This document shows positions 35,304 to 45,289 of a DNA stretch of 64,000 nucleotides, one piece after another. Both the position numbers and the translations under genes were made by a program. Positions within the stretch are counted from its first letter, which is position 1. Each line of letters begins with the position of its first letter. The notes under the pieces were generated by a model. That model was not told the DNA's origin. It was given only the letters and a program-made list of their open reading frames with translations, and did no database searches. Origin of the DNA: Erythrobacteraceae bacterium E2-1 Yellow Sea (lineage in GTDB: Bacteria; Pseudomonadota; Alphaproteobacteria; Sphingomonadales; Sphingomonadaceae); NCBI GenBank assembly GCA_014983025.1, contig JADCLP010000009.1:1-64000 (forward strand), given 5' to 3'.

Positions 35304-37796
35304 TTAGTAGCCGATGATCAGCGAGATGCTGCCAGCGCGCGGAGCACCAATCTGGGCGAAGCTTTCGCCGCTCAGCGAACCGCCGAAGAAGCCGACGTAA
35401 TATTCATCGAACAGGTTCGTCACGTTCAACTGGATAGCCACATCGCCGCCGGTCGGGCCTTCGGCAATGCGATAGCGCGCATCGAAGTCAACCAGCGTAT
35501 AGCTGGGGACGCGGGTGTCGTTAGTGTCTTCAACCCAACGCTTGCCGGTCTGCTTGACCTGAGCGCCCAGTTCCAGATCGCCAAAGGCCACCTGGCCACG
35601 CGCACCGAAGGAGTAGTTCGGCGTGCCCGATTCCGACTTACCAGCTGTTGGCAAGAAGCTCGTTGTGCCGCTCTGTACATCATCCTTGATGTCCGACTTG
35701 TTGATCGAACCGAACACGTAAAGCAGCGTGTTGGATGTGGGACGGAAAGCAATCGAACCGTCCAAGCCATATTTGTCCACGCGGCCCAGGTTACGATAAA
35801 CGGTCGCGCCATCACCATTGTTGGCATCGGGGTCAAAGGCCGAAGCAAGGCGGTCATTGTACCGCGTATACCATAGGCCCAGCTGGGCTTCGATCTTGCC
35901 TTCGCTGTAACGCAGGCCGACATCCCAGCTATCGGTTGTTTCTGGAACCGGTCGAGCCTTGTCATCATCCGCGAGGAAAAGAGAGTCATACAGAGGATCT
36001 GTACCCGGTACGGACAGCCCCTTGGCATAGTTAGCAAAGACCGATGCCGCACCGAAGTCGTATGTCAGGCCGATATTCGGCAGCAGCTTGTCATACTTAT
36101 AGGTACGGGTCTGTGGCGGCGCATAATTTGGATTGGCTGCTTCATAAGCAGTCAAATCCTGGCCCGGGTTGGGGCAATCGACGAAGCCATTGATCGACGT
36201 AGTGTAACAGTTCTGGTTCAGCTCACGTTTGAAGAAAGGTGCACGCAGGCCCAGCGTAGTGGTGAGGTCACCAAAGTGACCACGATATTCACCCGAAACC
36301 TGATGCAGGATGGCATAGGAGAGGCGATCACGCTTGTTCACTTCTACACCGTTCACATCCAGCAGCGGATTGTCGATCGCGAAGGGATCGCTGGGTTCAC
36401 CGTTCTGTAGCATGTAGGTGATCTGGCCAGTCTGACGGTGACGTGCACGGTCCCAGGTATAGGCAACACGAACACGGTGATCTTCAGACAGATCATAGAT
36501 CAGGTTGGCCACTGCGCCATAACGATGCGTCTGTGTCTGGCTGGGATCGTTACCGGCAATGCGGTCAAGCAAATCGCCGTCACCATTCAGATCGCGCCCG
36601 AAATAGTAACCGCCATTGAAGGCGCCGGTATATTGCACACCATCAATGGTGAAAAATGCTTCACGTGGATCGTCGGGTCCGCCACCATTTGCTTTGACGT
36701 ATTGGTAGCTTGGGTCAAAGGTGAAGGTCAGGTCTTCAGTCAGTGTAAAGCGCGATGAACCGCGGATATTGCCCGTGTCAGACGGGTTGTAACGGCGATA
36801 GAATGCCGCACCGCAACCATTGCGGTCATCATAGCGTTCCGATGTGCCGTTAATACCGCCGCCTTGATAGATTAGACCATCGTCAACCGAGCAAGGATAG
36901 ACGCCAGAGCCTTCATAGACGCTGAAACGTTCTTTCTTGGTGAAACCATCCTCGTAATAGGTCAGCAGGTCCGAAAGACGCTCAGAACCGGCGAAGTTGT
37001 TACGGTTCTGGTTCAAGTGACCCGAAACAGAGATAAAGTCGCCATTATCGCCAATGTCCTGCCAAATGCGGGCATTGAGCTGCGTTTTATCGACTTCACT
37101 GTAGGGGTTATAAGGAACACCATAGCTGGTGTAGCTGGCAGAGAAGAACGCCTTGGTCCCCATGCCGGTGAAATCACCGGTATCGATCATGCCAAATGCA
37201 CGAGTGTAGAGGCTGTTGCCGTGGCTACCCGATGCCAGCACATCACCAATAGTCAATGTGGTTACGATACCGAAATCATCGCCCGGCTCACGCGTGCGGA
37301 TGTTGATCGTACCGCCCGAAGCAGATGCCGTGGGGCTATCCACATCGGTTGAGCCCAGGTTCACATTGACCTGTTCCAGCACTTCTGGATCGACCTGCTG
37401 GTTGGTGTAGAGCGCATAGTTACCTGAATCGTTCAGTGGCAGGCCGTCCAGGGTCTGCGAAACGCGGTCAGCGCCGAAGCCGCGAATTGTGAAGCCACCA
37501 CCGGATGAACCCCATGGATCATTGTTCTGGAAGCTGACACCGGGCACAAGGTTGACAATATCATTCACTGTCTGGCCGGGACGCTGGCGACGAATGATTT
37601 CTTCATTCAGCACCTGCTTCGCTTTGGAAGAGTCCGGAATTTCAACCCCACCCACGCCATCAATGCGTGCGCCGCTGACGATGATGACATTGTCATTATC
37701 GAAATCGACCGAACCGGTTGATTGTGCAAATGCAGGCGTAGCGGCAACCGCGCTCAGCCCAATCGCAGATGTAGCTACGAGATATTTGATCTTCAT
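35304..37796 (-). CDS. TonB-dependent outer membrane receptor
   Basis: 830 residues: signal peptide ending ATPAFAQ, plug (about 35-165; NDIVNLVPGVSFQNNDPWGSS, FTIRGFGADRVSQTLDG), and a barrel that ends NVTNLFDEYYVGFFGGSL ... SISLIIGY. The substrate cannot be read from the sequence. The next genes upstream on the same strand are a 2OG oxygenase and a nucleoside transporter, so a nucleoside or related molecule is a possibility. The 253-bp region upstream (37797-38049) carries two short inverted repeats, CTAGG-GAAT-CCTAG (37963-37976) and GTGTTGC-N6-GCAACAC (37989-38008). Confidence 0.9.
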   Translation of the reverse strand: MKIKYLVATSAIGLSAVAATPAFAQSTGSVDFDNDNVIIVSGARIDGVGGVEIPDSSKAKQVLNEEIIRRQRPGQTVNDIVNLVPGVSFQNNDPWGSSGGGFTIRGFGADRVSQTLDGLPLNDSGNYALYTNQQVDPEVLEQVNVNLGSTDVDSPTASASGGTINIRTREPGDDFGIVTTLTIGDVLASGSHGNSLYTRAFGMIDTGDFTGMGTKAFFSASYTSYGVPYNPYSEVDKTQLNARIWQDIGDNGDFISVSGHLNQNRNNFAGSERLSDLLTYYEDGFTKKERFSVYEGSGVYPCSVDDGLIYQGGGINGTSERYDDRNGCGAAFYRRYNPSDTGNIRGSSRFTLTEDLTFTFDPSYQYVKANGGGPDDPREAFFTIDGVQYTGAFNGGYYFGRDLNGDGDLLDRIAGNDPSQTQTHRYGAVANLIYDLSEDHRVRVAYTWDRARHRQTGQITYMLQNGEPSDPFAIDNPLLDVNGVEVNKRDRLSYAILHQVSGEYRGHFGDLTTTLGLRAPFFKRELNQNCYTTSINGFVDCPNPGQDLTAYEAANPNYAPPQTRTYKYDKLLPNIGLTYDFGAASVFANYAKGLSVPGTDPLYDSLFLADDDKARPVPETTDSWDVGLRYSEGKIEAQLGLWYTRYNDRLASAFDPDANNGDGATVYRNLGRVDKYGLDGSIAFRPTSNTLLYVFGSINKSDIKDDVQSGTTSFLPTAGKSESGTPNYSFGARGQVAFGDLELGAQVKQTGKRWVEDTNDTRVPSYTLVDFDARYRIAEGPTGGDVAIQLNVTNLFDEYYVGFFGGSLSGESFAQIGAPRAGSISLIIGY

Positions 37797-38049
37797 CTTG
37801 ATTAGCCCCTGAACAGAGATTTGAGAGAGAATCTTGCGTTCCGGGCCATTGGGTTAAGGGCTCTGCGCGTCGGCAAAAAGTCAGTTATGCGACAAATTTG
37901 TGAAATGAATCGGCGCGGCAGCGCAAAAGCAGGCAAACAGCCAGATTCTGCAGCCGATAACGCTAGGGAATCCTAGAGTTTTGGGCAGGTGTTGCTGCGC
38001 CGCAACACAAAATAAGTTTCGTTCGGAACCATCCCACAAGTGGCTGCAA

Positions 38050-38982
38050 TCAGGCCAGATTTATCTCTCGCAAGCGCTGCAACAGGAACTCATGGCTCGA
38101 AATCGGCCCTGGCGCTTCCGACTCGTGGCCAGGCGTGATGCAGCTGGGCAATGTTTCGATCACAAAATCTGGCCGGAAATGCAGGAAGAATGGCATTGAG
38201 AATCGCGCCCGCCGCTTCGCTGCCTCACCCTTGGGGTTGACCACCCGATGCGTGGTGGAACGCAGCACGCCGTTGGTCTGCCGGTCCAGCATGTCACCGA
38301 CATTGATCACCAGCGCACCTTCGGGCACCTCAACCGCTTTCCACTCCCCCTGTTTGGTCAACAGTTCCAGCCCGGCCTCTTCCGCGCCCAACAGCAGGGT
38401 GATGGTGTTGATATCGCCATGCGCGGCGGCACGGATCGCGCCATCGGGCGCATCATTGGGCATGGGCGGATAATGCAATAGCCGCATGACCGAATTGCCA
38501 TCTTCCACAGTCGGCGCAAAGAATTGCCGGTCCAGCCCAAGGTGGATCGCAATTGCTTCCAGCACGCGTGCGCCCGCCTTTTCAAAGGCGGCATACATGG
38601 CCAGATATGTTTCCTTGAAGCCTTCAATCTCGGCTGGCCAGATATTTGGCGGCATATATTCAGTCAGCTGATGGCCTTGGGGAAGCTCACGGCCGATATG
38701 CCAGAATTCCTTGAGGTCGAAGATTTCGGCATCCTTCGCCTTTTCGGTACCAAACGGGGTGTAGCCGCGCGCACCGCCGCCACCGGGAATGAAATAGGCC
38801 CGCTTCACCGCTTCCGGAAGGGCAAAGAATTCCTTCGACTTGGCCTCTGCCCGATCGATCAACTCCTGCGGGATGCCGTGGTCGCGGATCACCGCAAAAC
38901 CATATTCGGCAAAGCTATGGCCCAGTTCATCCGCGATATTTTCCAGCGGCTGGTTCAGCGAGACGACAGCGATATCAGACAT
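38050..38982 (-). CDS. 2-oxoglutarate/Fe(II) oxygenase, isopenicillin N synthase family
   Basis: 310 residues. The N-terminal DIOX_N part (FAEYGFAVIRDHGIP) precedes the jelly-roll core. The iron triad and co-substrate arginine are present: H-x-D in AAHGDINTITLLL (about 188-190), the distal H in STTHRVVNP (about 245) and R-x-S in RARFSMPFF. It should therefore use 2-oxoglutarate and O2 to oxidise a small molecule. It follows nupC by 9 bases. Thymine-7-hydroxylase and related nucleobase oxygenases belong to this superfamily, so a nucleoside-type substrate is a reasonable but untested idea. Confidence 0.88.
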   Translation of the reverse strand: MSDIAVVSLNQPLENIADELGHSFAEYGFAVIRDHGIPQELIDRAEAKSKEFFALPEAVKRAYFIPGGGGARGYTPFGTEKAKDAEIFDLKEFWHIGRELPQGHQLTEYMPPNIWPAEIEGFKETYLAMYAAFEKAGARVLEAIAIHLGLDRQFFAPTVEDGNSVMRLLHYPPMPNDAPDGAIRAAAHGDINTITLLLGAEEAGLELLTKQGEWKAVEVPEGALVINVGDMLDRQTNGVLRSTTHRVVNPKGEAAKRRARFSMPFFLHFRPDFVIETLPSCITPGHESEAPGPISSHEFLLQRLREINLA

Positions 38983-38991
38983 GGTAATTTC

Positions 38992-40299
38992 TCAATAAGG
39001 AAGGAACAGGCTGGCGAGCGCGGCGCTCATCAAATTGGCAAGACTGCCCGCGGCAAGTGCACGGATACCCAGCTTGGCGATGACCGGTCTTTGATTTGGC
39101 GCAAGGCCGCCGGTCACCGCCATCTGGATGGCGATGGAAGAGAAATTGGCAAAACCACACAGGGCAAAGGTCACGATGGCACGGCTGCGATCGCTGAGCG
39201 TTTCCAGTTGGCCCAGGTCGATAAAGGCAACAAATTCATTGAGCACGATCTTGGTGCCGAACAATCCGCCGGCAATCCCAGCCTCTTCCCATGGAATGCC
39301 GATCAGGAACATGACCGGGGCAAAAACATAGCCCAGAATTTGCTGGAAGCTGAGATCGGGATAGCCGAACAACCCGCCCGCCGCACCCAGCAGGCCATTG
39401 GCCAGCGCCACCAGCGCCACAAAGGCCAGCACCATCGCGCCCACCGCCACCGCCAGCTTCACGCCCGTTTGCGCGCCTTGGGCTGCTGCCTCGATCACAT
39501 TGGCGGGCTTTGTGCCTTCTTCAAAAGTTTCCGCCACTTCCACTTCATGGGGTTTACCCCCTTCAACCAGGGCACCTGGCCCTTCACCACTGATACGTGA
39601 CTTTGGCAGAGAAACTTCGCCTGCGCCTGCGTCTGTCGCATCGGCATCATCCGGCATGATGATCTTGGCCATCAGGATGCCGCCCGGCGCGGACATAAAA
39701 GCCGCAGCCAGCAGGAAGGGCAGATAATCAGGGCCCAGCAGCCCGGCATAGGCCGCCAGAATGGTGCCCGCCACGCCCGCCATGCCCACGCACATCAGCG
39801 TGAACAGGCGCGATGGGGCCAGCGCCGCCAGATATGGCCGCACCACCAGCGGGCTTTCAGACTGGCCAACAAAGATATTGGCCGCGGCACCCAGTGACTC
39901 GACCTTGCTGATGCCGGTCACAAACGCAATGGCCCCGCCCACCCAGCGCACCACGCGCTGCATGATGCCCAGGTAATAAAGGATAGAAACCAACGCGGCG
40001 AAGAACACGATCACAGGCAGCGCACCCAGCGCGAAAGTATTCTTCAGCGGATTGTCGATACCGAACAGGAAGGCTGTGCCCGCATCGGCATAGGATAGCA
40101 GCGCCGCCACCCCATTCGACATGCCATGGATCACCGCACGGCCCCAGCTGGTGGCCAATACCAGAAACGCCACCAGCGCCTGCAGCCCGAAAGCTGCCCC
40201 CACCACGCGCAGCCGTATCTGGCGTTTCCCTGTGGACAGCAGGAAAGCGATCAGCAGAATCGCCGCGATTCCGGCCAGGCTGGTAAAAAATTGCGCCAT
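38992..40299 (-). CDS. nupC: Concentrative nucleoside transporter (NupC/CNT family)
   Basis: 435 residues from ATG 40299 (GGAAGGAA site); the open frame continues 88 codons further upstream without family similarity. About 10 membrane segments, with GTKIVLNEFVAFIDLGQL and ALCGFANFSSIAIQMA near the C-terminus as in CNT proteins and a soluble loop (about 215-270). It takes up nucleosides with protons or sodium. First gene of a pair with the 2OG oxygenase. Confidence 0.92.
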   Translation of the reverse strand: MAQFFTSLAGIAAILLIAFLLSTGKRQIRLRVVGAAFGLQALVAFLVLATSWGRAVIHGMSNGVAALLSYADAGTAFLFGIDNPLKNTFALGALPVIVFFAALVSILYYLGIMQRVVRWVGGAIAFVTGISKVESLGAAANIFVGQSESPLVVRPYLAALAPSRLFTLMCVGMAGVAGTILAAYAGLLGPDYLPFLLAAAFMSAPGGILMAKIIMPDDADATDAGAGEVSLPKSRISGEGPGALVEGGKPHEVEVAETFEEGTKPANVIEAAAQGAQTGVKLAVAVGAMVLAFVALVALANGLLGAAGGLFGYPDLSFQQILGYVFAPVMFLIGIPWEEAGIAGGLFGTKIVLNEFVAFIDLGQLETLSDRSRAIVTFALCGFANFSSIAIQMAVTGGLAPNQRPVIAKLGIRALAAGSLANLMSAALASLFLPY

Positions 40300-40437
40300 G
40301 AAATTCCTTCCCGAAAGGGACAAGTTGCGGATGAAATCAAACGCTGTCTTGCGCGGACGCGGCCCATAGTCAATTTTTGCCTTGTCCGGACCCCGCGTCC
40401 GTTCACAGAAGAATGCACGCAAAGGGGCAGCAGACAC

Positions 40438-41121
40438 ATGACTGAAATCGGGAATTCCAAGGCTTTGGCAGCTGCGGCCACCCCGCGCGGATTGTTCGTT
40501 TTCATGCTGCTGTATGGCGGTATGACGGTGCTGGCCGGTGTGCTGGCCTTCAAACAGGTGCAATTACCGCCAACCGATCTGGCGGTTGAGGCAGGCATCT
40601 TTGCCTTCCTGATTCTGGTGGTGATTTCCAGCACCGTATCGCAATTATACGGCGAAGCGATTGCCAAGCGGATCGTGTGGTGGGGCTTTGTCCCGCTGGG
40701 GATATCCGCCGTGCTGATGCAATTGGTGCTGGCCCTGCCACCTTCGACAGAGATGGTGCAATTCCGCCCCGATGATCTGGCTGCATTCGAACAGGTTCAT
40801 CGCGCCACCTGGCGCGTGTGGCTGGCGGGCCCAGCGGCCTATCTCACATCGCTGCTGCTCAATGTGTGGCTGTTTTCGAAGCTACGCGGCAGCGGGGACA
40901 GCGGCACATTGGGGCTGATGGTGCGCGGGGCGATTGCTTCTGCATTGAGCCAGGCGGTCGATTCGGTGATTTTTATCACCCTGGCGTTCTATGGCGAATT
41001 TGACATTACCAATCTGATGATCGGGCAAATCCTTGCCAAGGTCGCGCTCAGCCTGGTGTTGGTACCCTTCCTGATTACCGGCGGCGTTGCGCTGGCCCGC
41101 TGGCTTGATTCACGCAGCTGA
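40438..41121 (+). CDS. VUT-family transporter (queuosine-precursor type, YhhQ-like)
   Basis: 227 residues from ATG 40438; about six membrane helices. FKQVQLPPTDLAVEAGIFAFLILVV and SALSQAVDSVIFITLAFYGEF are typical of the VUT family, where the conserved D (in AVDSVIF) and histidine/glutamate positions are linked with uptake of queuine or preQ precursors. The substrate is by family only. Divergent from nupC with 138 bp between. Confidence 0.8.
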   Translation: MTEIGNSKALAAAATPRGLFVFMLLYGGMTVLAGVLAFKQVQLPPTDLAVEAGIFAFLILVVISSTVSQLYGEAIAKRIVWWGFVPLGISAVLMQLVLALPPSTEMVQFRPDDLAAFEQVHRATWRVWLAGPAAYLTSLLLNVWLFSKLRGSGDSGTLGLMVRGAIASALSQAVDSVIFITLAFYGEFDITNLMIGQILAKVALSLVLVPFLITGGVALARWLDSRS

Positions 41122-41143
41122 CTTGCGCGTAACATAGATAGCA

Positions 41144-41191
41144 AAAAACCGCGGGCCTGGCAGGAAGGGAGAATTCCTGCAAAGCCCGCGG
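41144..41191 (-). terminator. Bidirectional-looking terminator between the VUT gene and ompW
   Basis: CCGCGGGC (41149-41156) and GCCCGCGG (41184-41191) enclose an inner GCAGGAA/TTCCTGC stem. On the minus strand it is followed by six Ts, which suits termination of ompW. Confidence 0.85.
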
Positions 41192-41210
41192 CTAATTTGT
41201 CTGTTCAGAC

Positions 41211-41903
41211 TTAGAAGCTGAAAGTGACGCCTGCGCTGAGCACCCAGGGGTCCAGCTTGTGTTCGGATTCCAGAGCCAGCACATCGCCTTCATACCAACG
41301 TGCAGTCGTGTCCACGAAGTATTTCTTCGCATCCAAACTGATGCCGAAACCATTATCGTTCAGCGGAATATCGACACCAGCCTGCAGCACGAAGCCGAAT
41401 TCATCGGACAGATCGGTATCGGTGATGCCCAGCGGAACGGTGAAGGCGCCCGGCTTGTCAGACACCCACAGGAAATAGGTCGCACCCACGCCGACATAAG
41501 GCTTCATTACCCCTGCATCGACATGATATTTTGCGGTGAAGGTTGCCGGGATCACACGCGCGTTGGATACCAGTTCAGTCCCGGCAAGTGCGCCTGTTCC
41601 GTCAACGTCATGCTGGGTCATGCAGCAGATCGTTTCAACCGACAGATTGTTGGTGAAGAAGTATTCGATCGCGACAGTCGGCACGACATTGTCATTGGCC
41701 TTTGTGTCAAAAGGCGTTGTGATGGCAGCTGCTGCAGCGCCAAGCGTGGTGCTGGTGTCTACAGCCTGCACGTCGATCTCGCCGTCAGGCAGCACGCCTG
41801 TGCCCAACACTTTAACCTGAACGGAACCTGCGCGATCTTTCGCAACAGCAGGCGTGGCGATCATGGCTAGAGCAGCGATACCAGTGGAGAGAATGGCTTT
41901 CAT
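41211..41903 (-). CDS. ompW: OmpW-family outer membrane protein
   Basis: 230 residues from ATG 41903: signal peptide ending TPAVAK, then an 8-stranded barrel (VKVLGTGVLPDGEIDVQAV, PTVAIEYFFTNNLSVETI, KPYVGVGATYFLW, terminal GVTFSF). OmpW-type proteins form small hydrophobic-channel barrels, and in several bacteria they respond to oxygen or iron. A perfect FNR box lies upstream (41995-42008), shared with the regulator gene. An internal CC and a C elsewhere are unusual for a barrel. Confidence 0.9.
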   Translation of the reverse strand: MKAILSTGIAALAMIATPAVAKDRAGSVQVKVLGTGVLPDGEIDVQAVDTSTTLGAAAAAITTPFDTKANDNVVPTVAIEYFFTNNLSVETICCMTQHDVDGTGALAGTELVSNARVIPATFTAKYHVDAGVMKPYVGVGATYFLWVSDKPGAFTVPLGITDTDLSDEFGFVLQAGVDIPLNDNGFGISLDAKKYFVDTTARWYEGDVLALESEHKLDPWVLSAGVTFSF

Positions 41904-41994
41904 TGTTCTTTTCCCTGTCACCGCAATGGCCACCCCATGTGCCCAATCAATTGCGGCGTTGAGGTCCGATTAGAAGCAGGATCAGGCGCCATCA

Positions 41995-42008
41995 TTGATC
42001 TCGATCAA
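41995..42008. promoter_or_regulatory. FNR box between ompW and the FNR-type regulator
   Basis: TTGATCTCGATCAA, exact match to the TTGAT-N4-ATCAA consensus. Its centre is about 67 bp from the regulator start and 98 bp from the ompW start. With the usual -41.5 spacing it would put a transcript start about 26 bp before the regulator ATG, so autoregulation is plausible. Confidence 0.88.
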
Positions 42009-42068
42009 AGACAGAAAACAGCTTTGCGGCTTAGCTGGCCACCATATCCAAGGGGGTTGAGAATACGC

Positions 42069-42764
42069 ATGGCCAGCAATGTCGTGATGGACGAGTTACT
42101 GTGCGACGCCATCAATTGCCCACCTGAAACCGGACTTTGTCAAAAGTTCGAACAGATTGCCCAAATCCATAATATCGCCCGTGGGCAGGATGCACCGCTG
42201 GACATTACACGTCCTGTACTGGTCTTTGTCTCGCAAGGCGCAACCAAGCTGGTAGGCAGGGCATCAGGCCAACGTGACCAGATTGTCGCCTTTCATCTTG
42301 CAGGTGACATTCTGTCTGTCGCCGGGGATGCCTTGCATTCCTATCGCCTCACCGCGTTGAGCGATTCCCGCCTGATCGTGTTCGATGAAGAAGAATTCCT
42401 GGAATGCGCCGCTGCCGAACCGGCCATATTGCGTGCATTGATCGAACGTATTGAGACCGCACTCCATCGCAGCAGAGGCAAGGCGATCAGCCTGGGCCGC
42501 AAGAGCGCGCAAGAACGGGTGGCGGGGTTTCTTTACATATTATCCAAAAGGATGAAATCGTCCACGAATGGCAAATGTGTGCTTGACCTGCCCATGTCGC
42601 GGAGGGACATAGGCGACAGTTTGGGGCTGACGATCGAAACGGTAAGCAGGCAATTCAGCGAGTTAAAGGCGGCTGGACTGCTCGAAACCTGTGGCAGATC
42701 GCGTGTCTTGCTGCCCGATATCGGCGGATTGGCGCGACTGGCTGGACATTCGAATTTTTCATGA
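42069..42764 (+). CDS. FNR/CRP-family oxygen-responsive regulator
   Basis: 231 residues from ATG 42069. The effector domain (about 30-130) is cNMP-like, and the helix-turn-helix (about 177-200) reads DIGDSLGLTIETVSRQFSELK. The E190, S193 and R194 pattern equals the E-xx-SR that reads TTGAT in FNR. Three N-terminal cysteines (C12, C17, C24) and C113 could hold a 4Fe-4S cluster as in FNR, though the spacing C-x4-C-x6-C differs from E. coli. Exact FNR boxes flank the gene on both sides. It is very likely the regulator of the cco cluster and of itself. I avoid choosing between the names fnrL and fixK. Confidence 0.88.
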   Translation: MASNVVMDELLCDAINCPPETGLCQKFEQIAQIHNIARGQDAPLDITRPVLVFVSQGATKLVGRASGQRDQIVAFHLAGDILSVAGDALHSYRLTALSDSRLIVFDEEEFLECAAAEPAILRALIERIETALHRSRGKAISLGRKSAQERVAGFLYILSKRMKSSTNGKCVLDLPMSRRDIGDSLGLTIETVSRQFSELKAAGLLETCGRSRVLLPDIGGLARLAGHSNFS

Positions 42765-42781
42765 TCGGCAATAGCCGATTC

Positions 42782-42795
42782 TTGATTTGGATCAA
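42782..42795 (+). promoter_or_regulatory. FNR box upstream of ccoN
   Basis: TTGATTTGGATCAA, exact TTGAT-N4-ATCAA. The centre lies 63 bp before the ccoN ATG, so a class II FNR promoter would start about 22 bp before the ATG. This predicts induction of the oxidase cluster at low oxygen. Confidence 0.9.
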
Positions 42796-42851
42796 TGTTG
42801 GAGCCTGGGATGCCTCGTAACGCGGGGCCACCATACAGGGAAGGTAATATC

Positions 42852-44513
42852 ATGGAAGCTGTACTTGGACGGATCGGGCTTTGGTTCCTGGTCTTGTTCC
42901 TCGCCATCGCGGCCTATGTCGGCGCACACGATGCCGGTTTTGCAGTGCACGCGCTGCTGGTCGCCGTGGTCGCGTTTGGGCTCTTGTGGGCCACTGCCGC
43001 GCGTTATGACCCGCTAGCCAAGGCGCAGAGCCTGTTCCGCATGCCAACCGATGCATCGCGTTACGATGATGACCCTATCCGCTGGGGCGTAATCGCAACA
43101 ATGTTCTGGGGCACTGCGGGTTTCGCGGCTGGCCTGTTCATTGCCTTGCAGCTGGCCTTCCCGGTGCTGAACCTTGAACCTTACCTCAATTTCGGGCGGC
43201 TTCGTCCTCTGCACACCAGTGCGGTGATCTTCGCCTTTGGCGGTAACGCACTGATTGCCACCAGCTTTTACGTCGTGCAGCGCACCTGCCGCGCCAAGCT
43301 GGCCTTTCCCGGCCTCGCCCGCTTTGTCTTCTGGGGATACCAGATGTTCATCGTGCTGGCGGCCACAGGCTATCTACTGGGGATTACCCAGTCGAAAGAA
43401 TATGCAGAGCCTGAATGGTATGTCGACCTGTGGCTGACCATCGTCTGGGTTGCCTATCTGGTGGTGTTCGTGGGCACGATTGTGCGGCGCCATGAACCAC
43501 ATATCTACGTTGCCAACTGGTTCTACCTGGCGTTTATCCTGACCATTGCCATGCTGCACGTGGTCAACAATCTGGCCATGCCGGTCAGCCTGCTGGGATC
43601 GCGCAGCTACAGCGCCTTTGCCGGTGTGCAGGACGCGCTGACCCAGTGGTGGTACGGCCACAATGCGGTGGGCTTCTTCCTCACTGCTGGCTTCCTGGCG
43701 ATGATGTATTACTTCGTGCCGAAACAGGCCGAACGCCCGGTTTATTCCTATCGCCTTTCGATCATCCACTTCTGGTCGCTGATCTTCCTCTATATCTGGG
43801 CAGGTCCCCACCACTTGCACTATACTGCTTTGCCGGACTGGGCGCAGACCCTGGGCATGGTATTTTCCATCATGCTGTGGATGCCCAGCTGGGGTGGCAT
43901 GATCAACGGGTTGATGACGCTGAACGGTGCATGGGACAAGATCCGTACTGATCCCATCATCCGCATGATGGTGCTGGCGCTGGCATTCTATGGCATGTCG
44001 ACCTTTGAAGGCCCGATGATGAGCATCAAGGCCGTGAACAGCCTGAGCCATTATACCGACTGGACCATTGGCCATGTCCACTCTGGCGCATTGGGCTGGA
44101 ACGGCATGATCACCTTTGCCTGCATGTATTACCTCGTCCCGCGCCTGTGGAAACGTGAACGGCTGTACAGCCTGCGCATGATCAACTGGCACTTCTGGCT
44201 CGCCACCCTTGGCATCGTTTTCTACGCCGCCAGCATGTGGGTTGCCGGCGTGATGCAGGGCCTGATGTGGCGCGAATATGGCCCGGATGGCTATCTGATC
44301 TGGTCTTTCGCCGACACAGTGGCCGCCATGTGGCCGATGTATGTGCTGCGCGCCTTTGGTGGGCTGCTCTACCTCTCCGGTTTCGTCATCATGATCTACA
44401 ACGTCTGGCAGACGCTGGCTGGCAAGCTGCGCGATGAAAAGCCGATGACGGATGCAGCCTACGATGAAGAAGCCGATCGTCCCATTCCACCCGCCGCTGT
44501 GCCGGCAGAGTAA
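42852..44513 (+). CDS. ccoN: cbb3-type cytochrome c oxidase subunit I (CcoN)
   Basis: 553 residues from ATG 42852 (GGGAAGGT site). Catalytic subunit with about 13 membrane spans, two b haems and copper. Haem and copper ligand histidines are seen in [14 protein letters not shown], the [13 protein letters not shown] stretch, [11 protein letters not shown] and [13 protein letters not shown]. It reduces oxygen with high affinity in the inner membrane. First gene of the cluster, behind an FNR box. Confidence 0.97.
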   Translation: MEAVLGRIGLWFLVLFLAIAAYVGAHDAGFAVHALLVAVVAFGLLWATAARYDPLAKAQSLFRMPTDASRYDDDPIRWGVIATMFWGTAGFAAGLFIALQLAFPVLNLEPYLNFGRLRPLHTSAVIFAFGGNALIATSFYVVQRTCRAKLAFPGLARFVFWGYQMFIVLAATGYLLGITQSKEYAEPEWYVDLWLTIVWVAYLVVFVGTIVRRHEPHIYVANWFYLAFILTIAMLHVVNNLAMPVSLLGSRSYSAFAGVQDALTQWWYGHNAVGFFLTAGFLAMMYYFVPKQAERPVYSYRLSIIHFWSLIFLYIWAGPHHLHYTALPDWAQTLGMVFSIMLWMPSWGGMINGLMTLNGAWDKIRTDPIIRMMVLALAFYGMSTFEGPMMSIKAVNSLSHYTDWTIGHVHSGALGWNGMITFACMYYLVPRLWKRERLYSLRMINWHFWLATLGIVFYAASMWVAGVMQGLMWREYGPDGYLIWSFADTVAAMWPMYVLRAFGGLLYLSGFVIMIYNVWQTLAGKLRDEKPMTDAAYDEEADRPIPPAAVPAE

Positions 44514-44524
44514 GGTTACAGACA

Positions 44525-45289
44525 ATGACTGACCCTGCTGAAAGCAAAACCGTAAAAGGCCACGCCAAGCTGGAACGTAACATCACGCTGATGGCGGTGG
44601 CGAGCCTGATCACAGTGGCCATTGGTGGCATCGTGGAAATCGCCCCGCTGTTCTGGATCGACAACACGATCGAGAAGGTTGAAGGGGTCCGCCCCTATAC
44701 TCCGCTGGAACTGGCTGGGCGTGACATCTACATCCGCGAAGGTTGCTATGTCTGCCACAGCCAGATGATCCGCCCCTTCCGCGATGAAGTGGAACGTTAC
44801 GGCCATTATTCGCTGGCAGCGGAATCGATGTATGATCACCCATTCCAATGGGGGTCCAAACGCACTGGGCCGGATCTGGCCCGCGTGGGTGGCCGCTATT
44901 CGGATGAATGGCATGTCCAGCATCTGACCGATCCGCAAAGCGTGGTGCCTGAAAGCGTGATGCCGCAATATGGCTTCCTGAAGGAAAACGCGCTGCATGT
45001 GGCCGATCCTTCGGCCAATCTCACCGCGCTCAGTCGTGTGGGCGTGCCTTATACGGATGAAGACATCGCCAATGCTCCGGCCGATCTGGTGGCCCAGGCC
45101 AATCCTGATGCCGATGCGGGTGATCTGACGGCGCGTTATCCCAAGGCGCAGATCCGCGATTATGATGGCGATCCCACCCGGATCACTGAAATGGACGCGC
45201 TGGTTGCCTATCTGCAGATGCTGGGCACGCTGGTTGATGTGAACAGCGCCGCCGCACAAGAAGAACTGGCGCAGGAGAAGGGCCGATGA
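44525..45289 (+). CDS. ccoO: cbb3 oxidase subunit II (CcoO), monohaem cytochrome c
   Basis: 254 residues. N-terminal membrane anchor (about 19-44), then one haem c site CYVCHS (about 76-81) with likely axial Met in [16 protein letters not shown] and VMPQYG. It passes electrons from CcoP to CcoN. Overlaps ccoQ by the ATGA. Confidence 0.97.
   Translation: MTDPAESKTVKGHAKLERNITLMAVASLITVAIGGIVEIAPLFWIDNTIEKVEGVRPYTPLELAGRDIYIREGCYVCHSQMIRPFRDEVERYGHYSLAAESMYDHPFQWGSKRTGPDLARVGGRYSDEWHVQHLTDPQSVVPESVMPQYGFLKENALHVADPSANLTALSRVGVPYTDEDIANAPADLVAQANPDADAGDLTARYPKAQIRDYDGDPTRITEMDALVAYLQMLGTLVDVNSAAAQEELAQEKGR

Noticed and set aside
43374..44525. A 383-codon frame opposite ccoN
   Set aside because: Composition is histidine-rich and reflects the opposite strand of a membrane protein; ccoN itself is certain.
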